Source: CAYFNK01 sp964393215 (GTDB taxonomy: Archaea > Nanobdellota > Nanobdellia > SCGC-AAA011-G17 > PNOQ01). From it: a stretch of DNA of 19,920 bases. The DNA lies in NCBI GenBank assembly GCA_964393215.1, contig CAYMSW010000011.1, forward strand, positions 1 to 19,920, read 5' to 3'. The translations under genes were made by a program, and so were the position numbers. The notes beneath the pieces are model-generated. The model saw only the letters and a list, made by a program, of their open reading frames with translations, did no database searches and was not told the origin of the DNA. Below, one piece after another: positions 1 to 7,496 of the stretch (within the stretch, counting starts at the first letter, position 1; every line of letters starts with the position of its first letter).

Positions 1-28
1 CTCAATCGTGTAGTCTGAAGGATCATTA

Positions 29-81
29 CTCAACATAACATCCATCTCAACATAACACATGTTATGTGTTGCAACACATAA
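29..81. repeat. Direct repeats and perfect 20-bp palindrome at a gene start
   Basis: A 12-bp direct repeat, ctcaacataaca, lies at 29-40 and again at 46-57, spaced 17 bp start to start. It is followed at 62-81 by a perfect 20-bp palindrome, ttatgtgttgcaacacataa. The 5' part, aacacat (54-60), is also the inverse of 64-70, so alternative hairpins are possible. All units share a CAACAtAA-like half-site. The cluster covers the first codons of the 59-565 ORF, so it could be an operator that represses that gene, an mRNA hairpin hiding its start, or a recombination site. The sequence shows the symmetry. The function is inference. Confidence 0.6.
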
Positions 82-565
82 ACAGCACAAAGACAAGACT
101 GGTAAACTAATTACCAAAAATCGTGGTGGATGGACAGTCGAACTTGAGGATGGACAGCAGGTCTCAACATCCTTTGCGATGGTTGCTTTGATTCCAGTGA
201 CTGTCAGGCAGGAAACAACTGAAGTGCGGCAGGCTGAAAGTAGGGACGAGGATTCATCAACAGAAGAGAATGCAACAAATGGTGAATCGGGTTCGAATTC
301 TCAGTCTGATGAACAGCCTAACCCTGCACAAGAAGGAGGTTCACCAGATGTCACGAAGATGACTGTGAAGCAATTGCAAGCTCTGGCAAAGGAGCGTGGG
401 ATAGGGATCGCACGAACCAAATCAGACTTCCTACGGATTATCAAAGAAAAGAGTCCAGACGATGATCTGGATCAACTTGTTGGGAAAACACTGTTCAATC
501 GAGTCAGAGATCTGCATATTTCGAGATTGAGGTCAAAGGATGACCTGTTGAAACTCCTTTCTTAA
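59..565 (+). CDS. Small KOW/SH3-like + SAP/Rho-N-like domain protein
   Basis: A 168-aa soluble protein in three parts. Residues about 12-46 are beta-rich with Gly-rich turns (KTGKLITKNRGGWTVELEDG), like a KOW/SH3 barrel. Residues about 50-98 are an acidic, Ser/Gln/Asn-rich linker. Residues 101-135 (from MTVKQLQALAKERGI) resemble a SAP or Rho N-terminal helix-extension-helix nucleic-acid-binding motif, and a second similar helical stretch fills the last 33 residues. A DNA- or RNA-binding role is likely but the partner is unknown. The start is uncertain: the frame is closed by TAA at 53-55, the ATG at 59 has no Shine-Dalgarno, and it lies in a palindrome. The next Met (179) would cut the barrel. 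The gene may therefore be 5'-truncated or regulated through the palindrome. It is isolated from the downstream genes by a terminator at 592-622. Codon reading is clean and no family name can be given with certainty. Confidence 0.65.
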   Translation: MLCVATHKQHKDKTGKLITKNRGGWTVELEDGQQVSTSFAMVALIPVTVRQETTEVRQAESRDEDSSTEENATNGESGSNSQSDEQPNPAQEGGSPDVTKMTVKQLQALAKERGIGIARTKSDFLRIIKEKSPDDDLDQLVGKTLFNRVRDLHISRLRSKDDLLKLLS

Positions 566-591
566 CTGCTCTTCCTGTATCACCCCACATT

Positions 592-622
592 CAACAAAGC
601 GACCTTAATGGTCGTTTTGTTG
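592..622 (+). terminator. Strong Rho-independent terminator
   Basis: The left arm 592-604 (caacaaagcgacc) pairs with 610-622 (ggtcgttttgttg) over 13 pairs, with one G-U, around a 5-nt ttaat loop. The right arm is itself T-rich and the hairpin is followed by TTTC. It begins 27 nt after the stop of the 59-565 gene, so it ends that transcript and separates it from the downstream cluster. Confidence 0.85.
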
Positions 623-636
623 TTTCACCCGTGTTT

Positions 637-663
637 TTGAGAACAAGTGATGTCGCTTATAAT
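637..663 (+). promoter_or_regulatory. Candidate promoter TTGAGA - 15 bp - TATAAT
   Basis: A consensus -10 box TATAAT lies at 658-663. A 5/6 match to the -35 box (TTGAGA, 637-642) lies upstream with a 15-bp spacer, shorter than the usual 16-18. It sits directly after the terminator, where a promoter for the downstream cluster would be expected. It would give a leader of about 275 nt before the first ATG at 945. Sequence match only. Confidence 0.35.
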
Positions 664-861
664 ATGGTTGAGTAATCTGAAAATGATGCAAGGAATTCTT
701 GGACAAGTTTTTATGGATTTGACGACGTATACTACCCTGAAGCTATGACTTTGGGTTAATTTTTCTTTCACAATTAATGCCTCGTTACATGAATGAGCGT
801 TGTTTTTGTTTCCATCCAGTAGTATTTTCACTGAAATGCACCGGGTGGACTGGATATGATA

Positions 862-867
862 TATAAT
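862..867 (+). promoter_or_regulatory. Candidate -10 box TATAAT before hsdM relic and operon
   Basis: A perfect TATAAT in an AT-rich stretch, about 77 nt upstream of the ATG at 945. I see no good -35 box at 16-18 bp, so support is weak. If active, it would drive the 945-1151 ORF and, since there is little room for a promoter between 1151 and 1193, possibly the long gene cluster behind it. Confidence 0.3.
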
Positions 868-944
868 TTCAATTCCAAAAGATAAGAAAAACGGTGTGTT
901 AATTACTTTCTATTTTTTCATTTGGATGTCCTCTGAGATAAAAC

Positions 945-1151
945 ATGACAGATATGTTAAACCAAGACTCAAAACATACCACAGAAACCAAAACCAATCT
1001 CGACATCTTCTGGCTGAAAGACAATAACCTTGCCAACCTTGACAACCTCCCCGATCTGGATATCCTGGCACAAGAGATTATTGAGAATATTGAAGCTGGA
1101 TCGGATAGCTTTCGGGAGATTGTGGGGACGTTGAATGGTGGGGATGGATAG
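945..1151 (+). pseudogene. C-terminal fragment of type I restriction methyltransferase (HsdM)
   Basis: A 68-codon ORF whose residues 16-65 read like the extreme C-terminus of a type I restriction-modification M subunit. The signature is the stretch NLDIFWLKD (18-26), then a short spacer, NLPD (34-37), an ILAQEII helix and an IEAGSDSFREI helix. In HsdM this tail follows the whole N6-adenine methylase domain. Here the frame is closed by TAA at 939-941 and nothing upstream resembles the catalytic domain. The first 15 residues look unrelated. The ORF has only a weak ribosome site. It is most likely the remnant of an hsd locus displaced by the present cluster. A retained small standalone protein is possible but less likely. 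No specificity or restriction subunit is visible in the window. Confidence 0.6.
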
Positions 1152-1192
1152 ATGGGTGGAATAGAAATACTTACTAGGCAGTATAGGTCTTG

Positions 1193-2026
1193 ATGGGTCC
1201 AATTATAAATATCATAAAAGATAATCCGATTATTGGAATTATAGCATTAATTCCTGTATTGATAATTTTCTTCAAGTTCCGAAAGCAGATTCAGGCATCA
1301 TATCCTGGAGTTAGTGAATCAGGGATTTATGTTGTCATTTTTATCGCGAATTATGGAATCGCAATAATGGCAATATACTACTATGGTCAATTGATTATTG
1401 AATGTAGGCAATATCTTGATATTGCAATAAATAACAAGATCGTCCTGAAGGTAGGTGAATTAATATTAATTTTTTTATGGTTGTTTTTTGTCTTTATGTT
1501 TGAAAACCAATTAATAAATCATTTGATCAATAAAAATAAAGAATCTCTTATAACTACTTCCCATTCAACATTGCTATCAATGTCGAAACTTTATGGTAAT
1601 CAATTCGTTGCTGAGTTTTTAAGAAAGCAATTTGAAGCTTTTAAGACTCGCAGTATAGAACGTGGTGGACCTAAATATGGCCAAAATGAGCTAAATTTTC
1701 AATTTCCAGATCGAGATATGGCAAAACGCCTGCGAGATGAAATAGATAGCTTATTAGATAAATTTGATGGCGTAGAGAAAGCAGAACTTAATCTTAGGGA
1801 AGCTCAGAAACTTGATCCAAGGTTTAATAATGATTTTATAAAGGCAAAGATCTCTCGCAAGAAATTTGGACCTGCAGAATCAATAAAGTACTTGGAGGGA
1901 AAAACTGATCGGAAAAGTTTGGAATTCAAGGTTGAGTTGCTTTTTGAGCTGGGAGACATCGAGGGCGGAGTAGAGATACTCGAAGAGCTAGAATTAAGCA
2001 TTAATGAACTTGAGGTTGGAAAATGA
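1193..2026 (+). CDS. Three-TM membrane protein with TPR-like cytoplasmic tail
   Basis: A 277-aa protein counted from ATG 1193; a TTG at 1190 is immediately adjacent. Three hydrophobic segments at residues about 12-28, 44-69 and 86-103 form an N-terminal membrane domain. The rest is soluble and helical. A charged stretch (about 130-185, including FRKRQ-like basic and coiled segments) leads to TPR-like helix pairs from about 185 to the end, such as AELNLREAQKLDP and KVELLFELGDIEGGVEILEELE. No catalytic motif is visible. Its stop overlaps the start of the giant TPR-PIN gene (ATGA, 2023-2026), with a GAGG-type ribosome site inside its last codons, so the two are probably translated together. The TPR tail next to a TPR partner suggests a membrane anchor or scaffold for the giant protein (inference). 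It matches no family I can name. A promoter in the 41-bp gap before it is not evident. Confidence 0.75.
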   Translation: MGPIINIIKDNPIIGIIALIPVLIIFFKFRKQIQASYPGVSESGIYVVIFIANYGIAIMAIYYYGQLIIECRQYLDIAINNKIVLKVGELILIFLWLFFVFMFENQLINHLINKNKESLITTSHSTLLSMSKLYGNQFVAEFLRKQFEAFKTRSIERGGPKYGQNELNFQFPDRDMAKRLRDEIDSLLDKFDGVEKAELNLREAQKLDPRFNNDFIKAKISRKKFGPAESIKYLEGKTDRKSLEFKVELLFELGDIEGGVEILEELELSINELEVGK

Positions 2027-5000
2027 AAACACCTTCGAACGTGAACACAATTCGGCTCAGAGCAATTGGATATCTACTAAAAAAACAATTAGATCAAGCA
2101 ACTTCTGAGATCGAAAAAGTTTTAGTTCTTGCACCGGAAGATGAGGAAATCAGATTTACTGCTTCGGTCATTGAATACTATCAAGCAATTTCAATTGCAT
2201 CTATCCCTAGCCTAAAAATGGACTATCCTGATCCAATAGAATCGGAATTTGTAAAACATGATGATCAGAGTATCCGATTCTTAGAATCTGCTGAAAAGGA
2301 ATTTTACGCATTAGCAAAAAACAAACCTGTTGAAAGTATCAGAAGACTGAAATATGAGATCTGGTATTTAGCTTGTTTAGCGAATAATCCCAAGAAAGAA
2401 AAAGAAGCCGAAGAATGTAGCAATGAGTTATTAGCCCGTGAGTTTCCAAATTATTTAGCAGTTTTTTGGGCATTGCCCTTGAGGCTCCAGATTGATCTTT
2501 CTAATGTGATAGTATTCCTTGAGGAGGTTATAAAACTCAAACCTGACTTAAACCACATTACAGCACTATTAAGTTGTTACTTTACAATAAAGAGATATGA
2601 AGATGTTGAGAAAACGTTGCATGAAAAAAAGCACATTTATAAAAAAGAAAACGCTACAAATCTCTGGAAAATCTGGTTAGTAAAAGCATTAATTGCTCAG
2701 GATAAGGAAGAAGAGGCGAAAAGTTATTTTGAAAATACTGATTCATCAGATGAAAAAATTATCCTAAAATATATTATCCCTGAATTCAGATCAGAGGAAG
2801 AAAATCCAAAAGAAAGGATTGCTTTTGCTGAGCGTCAGTTTAAGGAGACAAACGATCAGAGAATATTCTTTCAGATACTGAGGTTAAAGGCTCAATTAAA
2901 TGACTGGGAGTATATTGTTGACAAAACAAAATGGTTAATCGAACAAATCGGAACAGAGGAAGCAGTGGAATTAGCTGCAATTTCATTGTTTAATGTTAGA
3001 GACTTCCATAAGGCTAAACAAATCCTTGATGAAAATACATATCGTTTCAAACAATCCAAGCTTTCACCAAAACTGAAACGCCTCAGAATCGCTTGCAGGG
3101 AAGAATTAGGTGATTTACCATCAGCAGTCAAAGAAGCAGAAGACCTTGCATCAAGCCATCCTTTCATTGAAAATTATCTGACGTTGGCTTGGTTGTGTTT
3201 CAAGCAAAGCGATTATGTAAAATTAAGCCTTGTGTCAAGAAATATCATTAAGCACAAAAAAATCAATGCTGAACAGACACTGATGTTATCCCAGTGGATC
3301 ACGAATGATAACAAGCGTTTAGCAATCGAACTCTGGAATAAAGCAAAGGATATTGGAATCCCGGATGAATTGGTCACCACTGCCATAGCCCAGGGATACA
3401 AACTTGGATTGGATAGAGAACTTTCACATCTTTCACAACGGATGTACAATCTTGCAGATAAGGGAAAAGGCGGAATATATAAGTTTGAATTTAAAGATCT
3501 TCGAGAAATGATGAAGCAGGATGTCAAAATTCAAGGAAAATTGGATGAAATGTATAAAAAGGGTGAGACACCAATCCACCCACTTGTTGATCTTTACAAT
3601 TGGTTATTATTAGACAACTATCATGGTTTCCTAGAATTAAAAGAACCAAATCCCGATCCAATGAATCAGATTCCACTGTTTGCGAGGCATGGTGGGAAGC
3701 AGATACTTAAGGATTTTCCGGAGAAAGTTCCGGAGTGGAAATTGCACCTTGATATAACAGCCTTATTACTCGCCGAACACTTAGATATTCTCAAATTGGT
3801 AGAACGCGCCTTTATGCCGCTTTTTATACCAGATAAAACAATCCTGCTTTTAGAGAAACTGCGATCAGAAATTCCACATCATCAGCCCTCAATCCTCGAA
3901 GCCGGACAAGAAGTAATCAATTTAGTTGATCGGGAACGGATTTCTACCGCTAAAATTAGCATTTCCATAAAGCACTTAAATTCCGAATTATTGGAAGAAC
4001 GCGGTAATCAATGGATGGAGATGTATGAAACTGCTCGTATTAACAAGGGTCGCTATGTCGTTTACCTCCCGCTAATGAATAAGGAGTTCACCGGAATCGC
4101 TGAACATTTGCCTGATGATTCGGAAAAATACTTGGTTAGTTGCAGGGATCTGATCGAGGTTCTGCACCAACAGGGTCCATTATCGTCTTCCGACTATACA
4201 AAGATAATTGGTCTGTTAGGTGTAGAAGGTAAAAAGCCTGTAAGTGCGAATCTGCCGGAAAAAGACTCAAGGCTATATTTATCTCACTCTATCGCAGGAG
4301 CAATGGTAAGGGCGGAGGCGCTTCAAATAATCTGTGATAATTTCGATGTGGTGATTGATGAAATTGAATTAAAGCGGTTGAAAAACACCCAGATAGAAGC
4401 GAAACGTCGAGATGGATTGGTCAAATGGGTTCGGAACCTTATCAGCAGAATAAGGGATGGTATTGACAGCGATACCTATAACCTAATGCCATTAAGGCAA
4501 ATTAAAGAAGATGCTCCGAAAGAAACCCAAGACGATTTAAAAGTCGGAAACAGTCTCGACATCCTTCAGAATTTTAGTCCTGAACAGGGTAGTGTAATTT
4601 GGATTGATGACAGATGTATCAACAAATACTTATATCGAAAAGACAAAACTCCAATTTATGGGATAAGTGAAGTTCTACATAGTCTGGTGACTGCTGGAAA
4701 ATTGAGTAAAAGTGAATATTATAGGAAGTTGATACAACTTAGAGCTGGTAATGTCAGATACATTCCATTACAGAAGGGTGAAATTGTTCATTTTCTTAAA
4801 GAAGCAAAGGAAAAGGATGGACAATTAATCGAGACAAATGAACTGAAGGTTCTACGAAAATACCTTGCTGCTTGCATGCTTCAGAGCGAGTTTTTAAGTC
4901 AGCCAATTTTCAAAGACAATCATGCACCAGATTTCGGTGAAACACCTTTCATGATGGATATTATCTCTGCAATAACCGGAGCGATTACACAACTTTGGAC

Positions 5001-7413
5001 ACTTAAAGAAATAGATGAAGACGATGTCAGGCTTAGATGCGAGTGGATTTTGAATAATCTATATATTGACCATCCGGGAATGATAGAAGCTGCTTCACTC
5101 AAATTTGCCGAGCAAGGTGAAAAGCAACTCCTCGCTTTGAGTGCAGCAAAACTTGTATTTGAAGGTTTTACACTTTCCACAAAAAGAAAAAAGGGAAAAG
5201 GTTCGGTTCGGAAAAAATACCTCGATTGGCTTTATAACAGATTAATAAGAAAAACGCTGAGTGCTGAACCTACACTGATTGTGCCAATATCTGATATCTT
5301 GAAGGAATTCATGTCAGGACCTCAGCAGGACGATCAAACAGATCAAGCGACTGAAGATGATGATCCTGATATAATGACATATGTAATGCAGAATTTCTAT
5401 TACGATTTGCCAGAACCACTTCAACAGGGAATCAGCAAAGACGATGATTTTATGAAATCAATCGAAATGCAATTGCAGTCAAGAGTTCATGTTCAAGGAT
5501 TTGATTTTGTTGCGGAAGATTTTTACGAAGCTGTATCCAAAGTAATTGATGGAGATGAGGTATCCATCAAACTTGCCGATTCTGAAAATGAAGTGATACT
5601 CAAACCTGTTGAAGAATCAGATGAAAAGGGAACATTCCATATCGTCGAACAACCCAATGGGAAATCACATTTCGCTTTCAGAGAAGAGCTCGGGGTGCTC
5701 TCTTCTTCACTTAATGAAAGAGAGGAATTGTTAGAACAAAGACGGGCATGGTTTGACTGTGAAGAAGCTGAATTCAAGAATGCCGTTCAAGATATAGTTT
5801 CCACAGAAAATCTTTATGAGCGGATCAATAATCTTCATGCAATTCGTAAGTCAAGTGCAGCATATTTCTATTGGGATTTAAACAACTCAGTTAATTATAA
5901 AATGAGGAAACAGATTCCATTTGAAATCAAGGATCTTGTTCCGAAGAGTGCTGATGGTCTGCTGAAACACTATCGAATCCCAATCAACATCGGGACTGGT
6001 GAAACATTTACAGAGTCGATAAACAAAGCCACTTCAATTTTGATAAAAGAAGAGGGATTTAATACTGCGTTCTGGAGAATTTCTGGTTTGCCTATAGCAT
6101 TACCTGAGTCTTTGGTAAGTGCTTTCCAGAACTTGGCTGAAAAGGAAAAGCTTATAGATGAATTGTTTAATATTGCAGCCTCTCCCATATCCTTAATCCA
6201 TTTGATAAGCCTATTGTCAAGAACTACAGTGGATTCAGATCATCACAAGGATCTGATAAACGCTTTGATTTCACGGTTACTCGATGAAAGTACTTTATCA
6301 TCAATTAATGCTTTTAAAGCGGTGCTTAATTGGGCTGCTGATGAAATTGTATATTTGTTCAGGGATGATAAATGGTCTTTGCAGATAAAATTGATGATGA
6401 TGTGGGGGCATGCTCATAAAATCTACTCAATGTTCAAGTCGTTAAATGCTCCGGATGATTGGATTCAGCAAACATTTGAAGACGCATTAAGAAAACGGGT
6501 TGAAACAAGAATGCCAACAGAAATGGTCTTCAAGGATAGAAATTACTGGAATGATATTGCGCATCCGGGATTCTTAAATCACAGAAGCCTCATTCTGATG
6601 GGAACTGCTAATGCACTGAAAGACAATGCTGGTTTTATGAAGGATTCGAAGTTACTAGATGAGCTGCTTGGATTAGCATTTCCTGTGACGAATGAAACTC
6701 AAAACCCATCCTTAGAACTAATGGTGGATTCTGCACAAGCAGGTAATGTTCTCAATTCATTCCTTGGCGGAGATAGAAAAGATAGATTATCCTCTCTGTT
6801 AGGTAATGATCCTGCCGGAGAATATTCAACTGATAATTTAAAAGAACTTGTGAAAATCAGCCTCGGAAAGTCGAGAATATCTGCTCTGGACAGATCAGGC
6901 TGGTTGAGTTTGCTGATGGTATTAGGTCACCTGCCACCCTATGAAAATATCAAGAATGACTTGCGGGAGATAATTAACCAGGCTGATTTTGTTGAGCTTC
7001 TCAAAGATGATATGCAAAATGGATTCTTGGCGATTCACGCAGCAACAATGCAAATTGCAAACCTTGATGATGAAAAACTTAGAGGTGAGCTTAAAGACAA
7101 ATTCATAGATATTGTCAAATTTCTTGCAGACATCAAGAATGCGGAGGACGAAACAAATTTAGAATCCAATTATGTTGGACGCGTCAATGAATTAATTAGT
7201 GAGGTGCCTGATATAGCCATGAAGATTGTCTATGGCATCCAACCACCTCTAGACCAGATGCATGAACTGGCTGCGATTTTATCAGAAATAATTGATATTG
7301 ATCCAAAACTAATATCGAACCTGGAGATTCTACTCCGGAGATTCTGCGAGGAACTCCCGGTCCACCAATCCAAGAAATTCTGGCCGTTGTTATTGCGGAT
7401 GAGGGTGTTATGA
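2023..7413 (+). CDS. Giant TPR-PIN protein (PIN-TPR-GreABC-type RNase)
   Basis: 1796 aa, soluble, helical. Residues 1 to about 530 are a degenerate TPR solenoid (e.g. AIGYLLKKQLDQATSEIEKV, LAWLCFKQSDYVKLSLV). A conserved-looking junction PLFARHGGKQ (551-560) leads to a split PIN fold. Its first strand and helix, LHLDITALLLAEHLDIL, carry Asp577. A long insert follows, and the closing core SVIWIDDRCINKYLY (857-871) carries Asp862/Asp863. This arrangement is what I know from the PIN module of TPR-GreAB-C-PIN conflict proteins, expected to be a metal-dependent RNase. Residues about 1097-1130 are an acidic linker. Residues about 1130-1796 are a further helical, possibly HEAT-like region that I do not recognise. 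I do not see a GreAB-C barrel here, but one is present at the C-terminus of the helicase at 8624-14137. The start is fixed by the ATGA overlap with the membrane gene, and the end overlaps a micro-ORF start (7410-7413). An RNase effector of an immune system is the best guess. The TPR/PIN call is fairly firm; the activity is inferred. Confidence 0.75.
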   Translation: MKTPSNVNTIRLRAIGYLLKKQLDQATSEIEKVLVLAPEDEEIRFTASVIEYYQAISIASIPSLKMDYPDPIESEFVKHDDQSIRFLESAEKEFYALAKNKPVESIRRLKYEIWYLACLANNPKKEKEAEECSNELLAREFPNYLAVFWALPLRLQIDLSNVIVFLEEVIKLKPDLNHITALLSCYFTIKRYEDVEKTLHEKKHIYKKENATNLWKIWLVKALIAQDKEEEAKSYFENTDSSDEKIILKYIIPEFRSEEENPKERIAFAERQFKETNDQRIFFQILRLKAQLNDWEYIVDKTKWLIEQIGTEEAVELAAISLFNVRDFHKAKQILDENTYRFKQSKLSPKLKRLRIACREELGDLPSAVKEAEDLASSHPFIENYLTLAWLCFKQSDYVKLSLVSRNIIKHKKINAEQTLMLSQWITNDNKRLAIELWNKAKDIGIPDELVTTAIAQGYKLGLDRELSHLSQRMYNLADKGKGGIYKFEFKDLREMMKQDVKIQGKLDEMYKKGETPIHPLVDLYNWLLLDNYHGFLELKEPNPDPMNQIPLFARHGGKQILKDFPEKVPEWKLHLDITALLLAEHLDILKLVERAFMPLFIPDKTILLLEKLRSEIPHHQPSILEAGQEVINLVDRERISTAKISISIKHLNSELLEERGNQWMEMYETARINKGRYVVYLPLMNKEFTGIAEHLPDDSEKYLVSCRDLIEVLHQQGPLSSSDYTKIIGLLGVEGKKPVSANLPEKDSRLYLSHSIAGAMVRAEALQIICDNFDVVIDEIELKRLKNTQIEAKRRDGLVKWVRNLISRIRDGIDSDTYNLMPLRQIKEDAPKETQDDLKVGNSLDILQNFSPEQGSVIWIDDRCINKYLYRKDKTPIYGISEVLHSLVTAGKLSKSEYYRKLIQLRAGNVRYIPLQKGEIVHFLKEAKEKDGQLIETNELKVLRKYLAACMLQSEFLSQPIFKDNHAPDFGETPFMMDIISAITGAITQLWTLKEIDEDDVRLRCEWILNNLYIDHPGMIEAASLKFAEQGEKQLLALSAAKLVFEGFTLSTKRKKGKGSVRKKYLDWLYNRLIRKTLSAEPTLIVPISDILKEFMSGPQQDDQTDQATEDDDPDIMTYVMQNFYYDLPEPLQQGISKDDDFMKSIEMQLQSRVHVQGFDFVAEDFYEAVSKVIDGDEVSIKLADSENEVILKPVEESDEKGTFHIVEQPNGKSHFAFREELGVLSSSLNEREELLEQRRAWFDCEEAEFKNAVQDIVSTENLYERINNLHAIRKSSAAYFYWDLNNSVNYKMRKQIPFEIKDLVPKSADGLLKHYRIPINIGTGETFTESINKATSILIKEEGFNTAFWRISGLPIALPESLVSAFQNLAEKEKLIDELFNIAASPISLIHLISLLSRTTVDSDHHKDLINALISRLLDESTLSSINAFKAVLNWAADEIVYLFRDDKWSLQIKLMMMWGHAHKIYSMFKSLNAPDDWIQQTFEDALRKRVETRMPTEMVFKDRNYWNDIAHPGFLNHRSLILMGTANALKDNAGFMKDSKLLDELLGLAFPVTNETQNPSLELMVDSAQAGNVLNSFLGGDRKDRLSSLLGNDPAGEYSTDNLKELVKISLGKSRISALDRSGWLSLLMVLGHLPPYENIKNDLREIINQADFVELLKDDMQNGFLAIHAATMQIANLDDEKLRGELKDKFIDIVKFLADIKNAEDETNLESNYVGRVNELISEVPDIAMKIVYGIQPPLDQMHELAAILSEIIDIDPKLISNLEILLRRFCEELPVHQSKKFWPLLLRMRVL

Positions 7414-7493
7414 GTTGCCACATTTCGGGAAGAATAGAAAACATAACGCTGGTAATTCCCAGATCGGAATTCATGGATGATATGAGGACGTAA
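7410..7493 (+). CDS. Translationally coupled 27-codon micro-ORF
   Basis: ATG at 7410 overlaps the stop of the giant TPR-PIN gene as ATGA. The frame runs 27 codons (MSCHISGRIENITLVIPRSE..., ending DDMRT) to TAA at 7491-7493, three bases before the ATG of the CoiA-like gene. Its last codons contain the GAGG that serves the next gene. The tight packing on both sides suggests it is translated, either as a small peptide or as a coupling cistron that carries ribosomes between its neighbours. There is no homology I can recognise, and it could be only a short bridging leader. Confidence 0.4.
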   Translation: MSCHISGRIENITLVIPRSEFMDDMRT

Positions 7494-7496
7494 ACT

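Larger units (their letters stand above)
623..944. other. Gene-free leader between terminator and hsdM relic
   Basis: This 322-base stretch has no supportable gene. It holds two candidate promoter boxes, listed separately. There is also a weak hairpin-like accc/gggt pairing near 733-755 followed by a run of T. A 68-codon minus-strand ORF (625-831) has no recognisable protein character and no ribosome site, and I take it as chance. Confidence 0.5.

Noticed and set aside
625..831. Minus-strand 68-codon ORF in the leader region
   Set aside because: No ribosome site, no recognisable motif, and it lies in the only gap where a short chance ORF is expected.
969..1202. Minus-strand 77-codon ORF opposite the hsdM relic
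   Set aside because: Antisense to a frame with clear HsdM-like sequence, and its own translation looks random.
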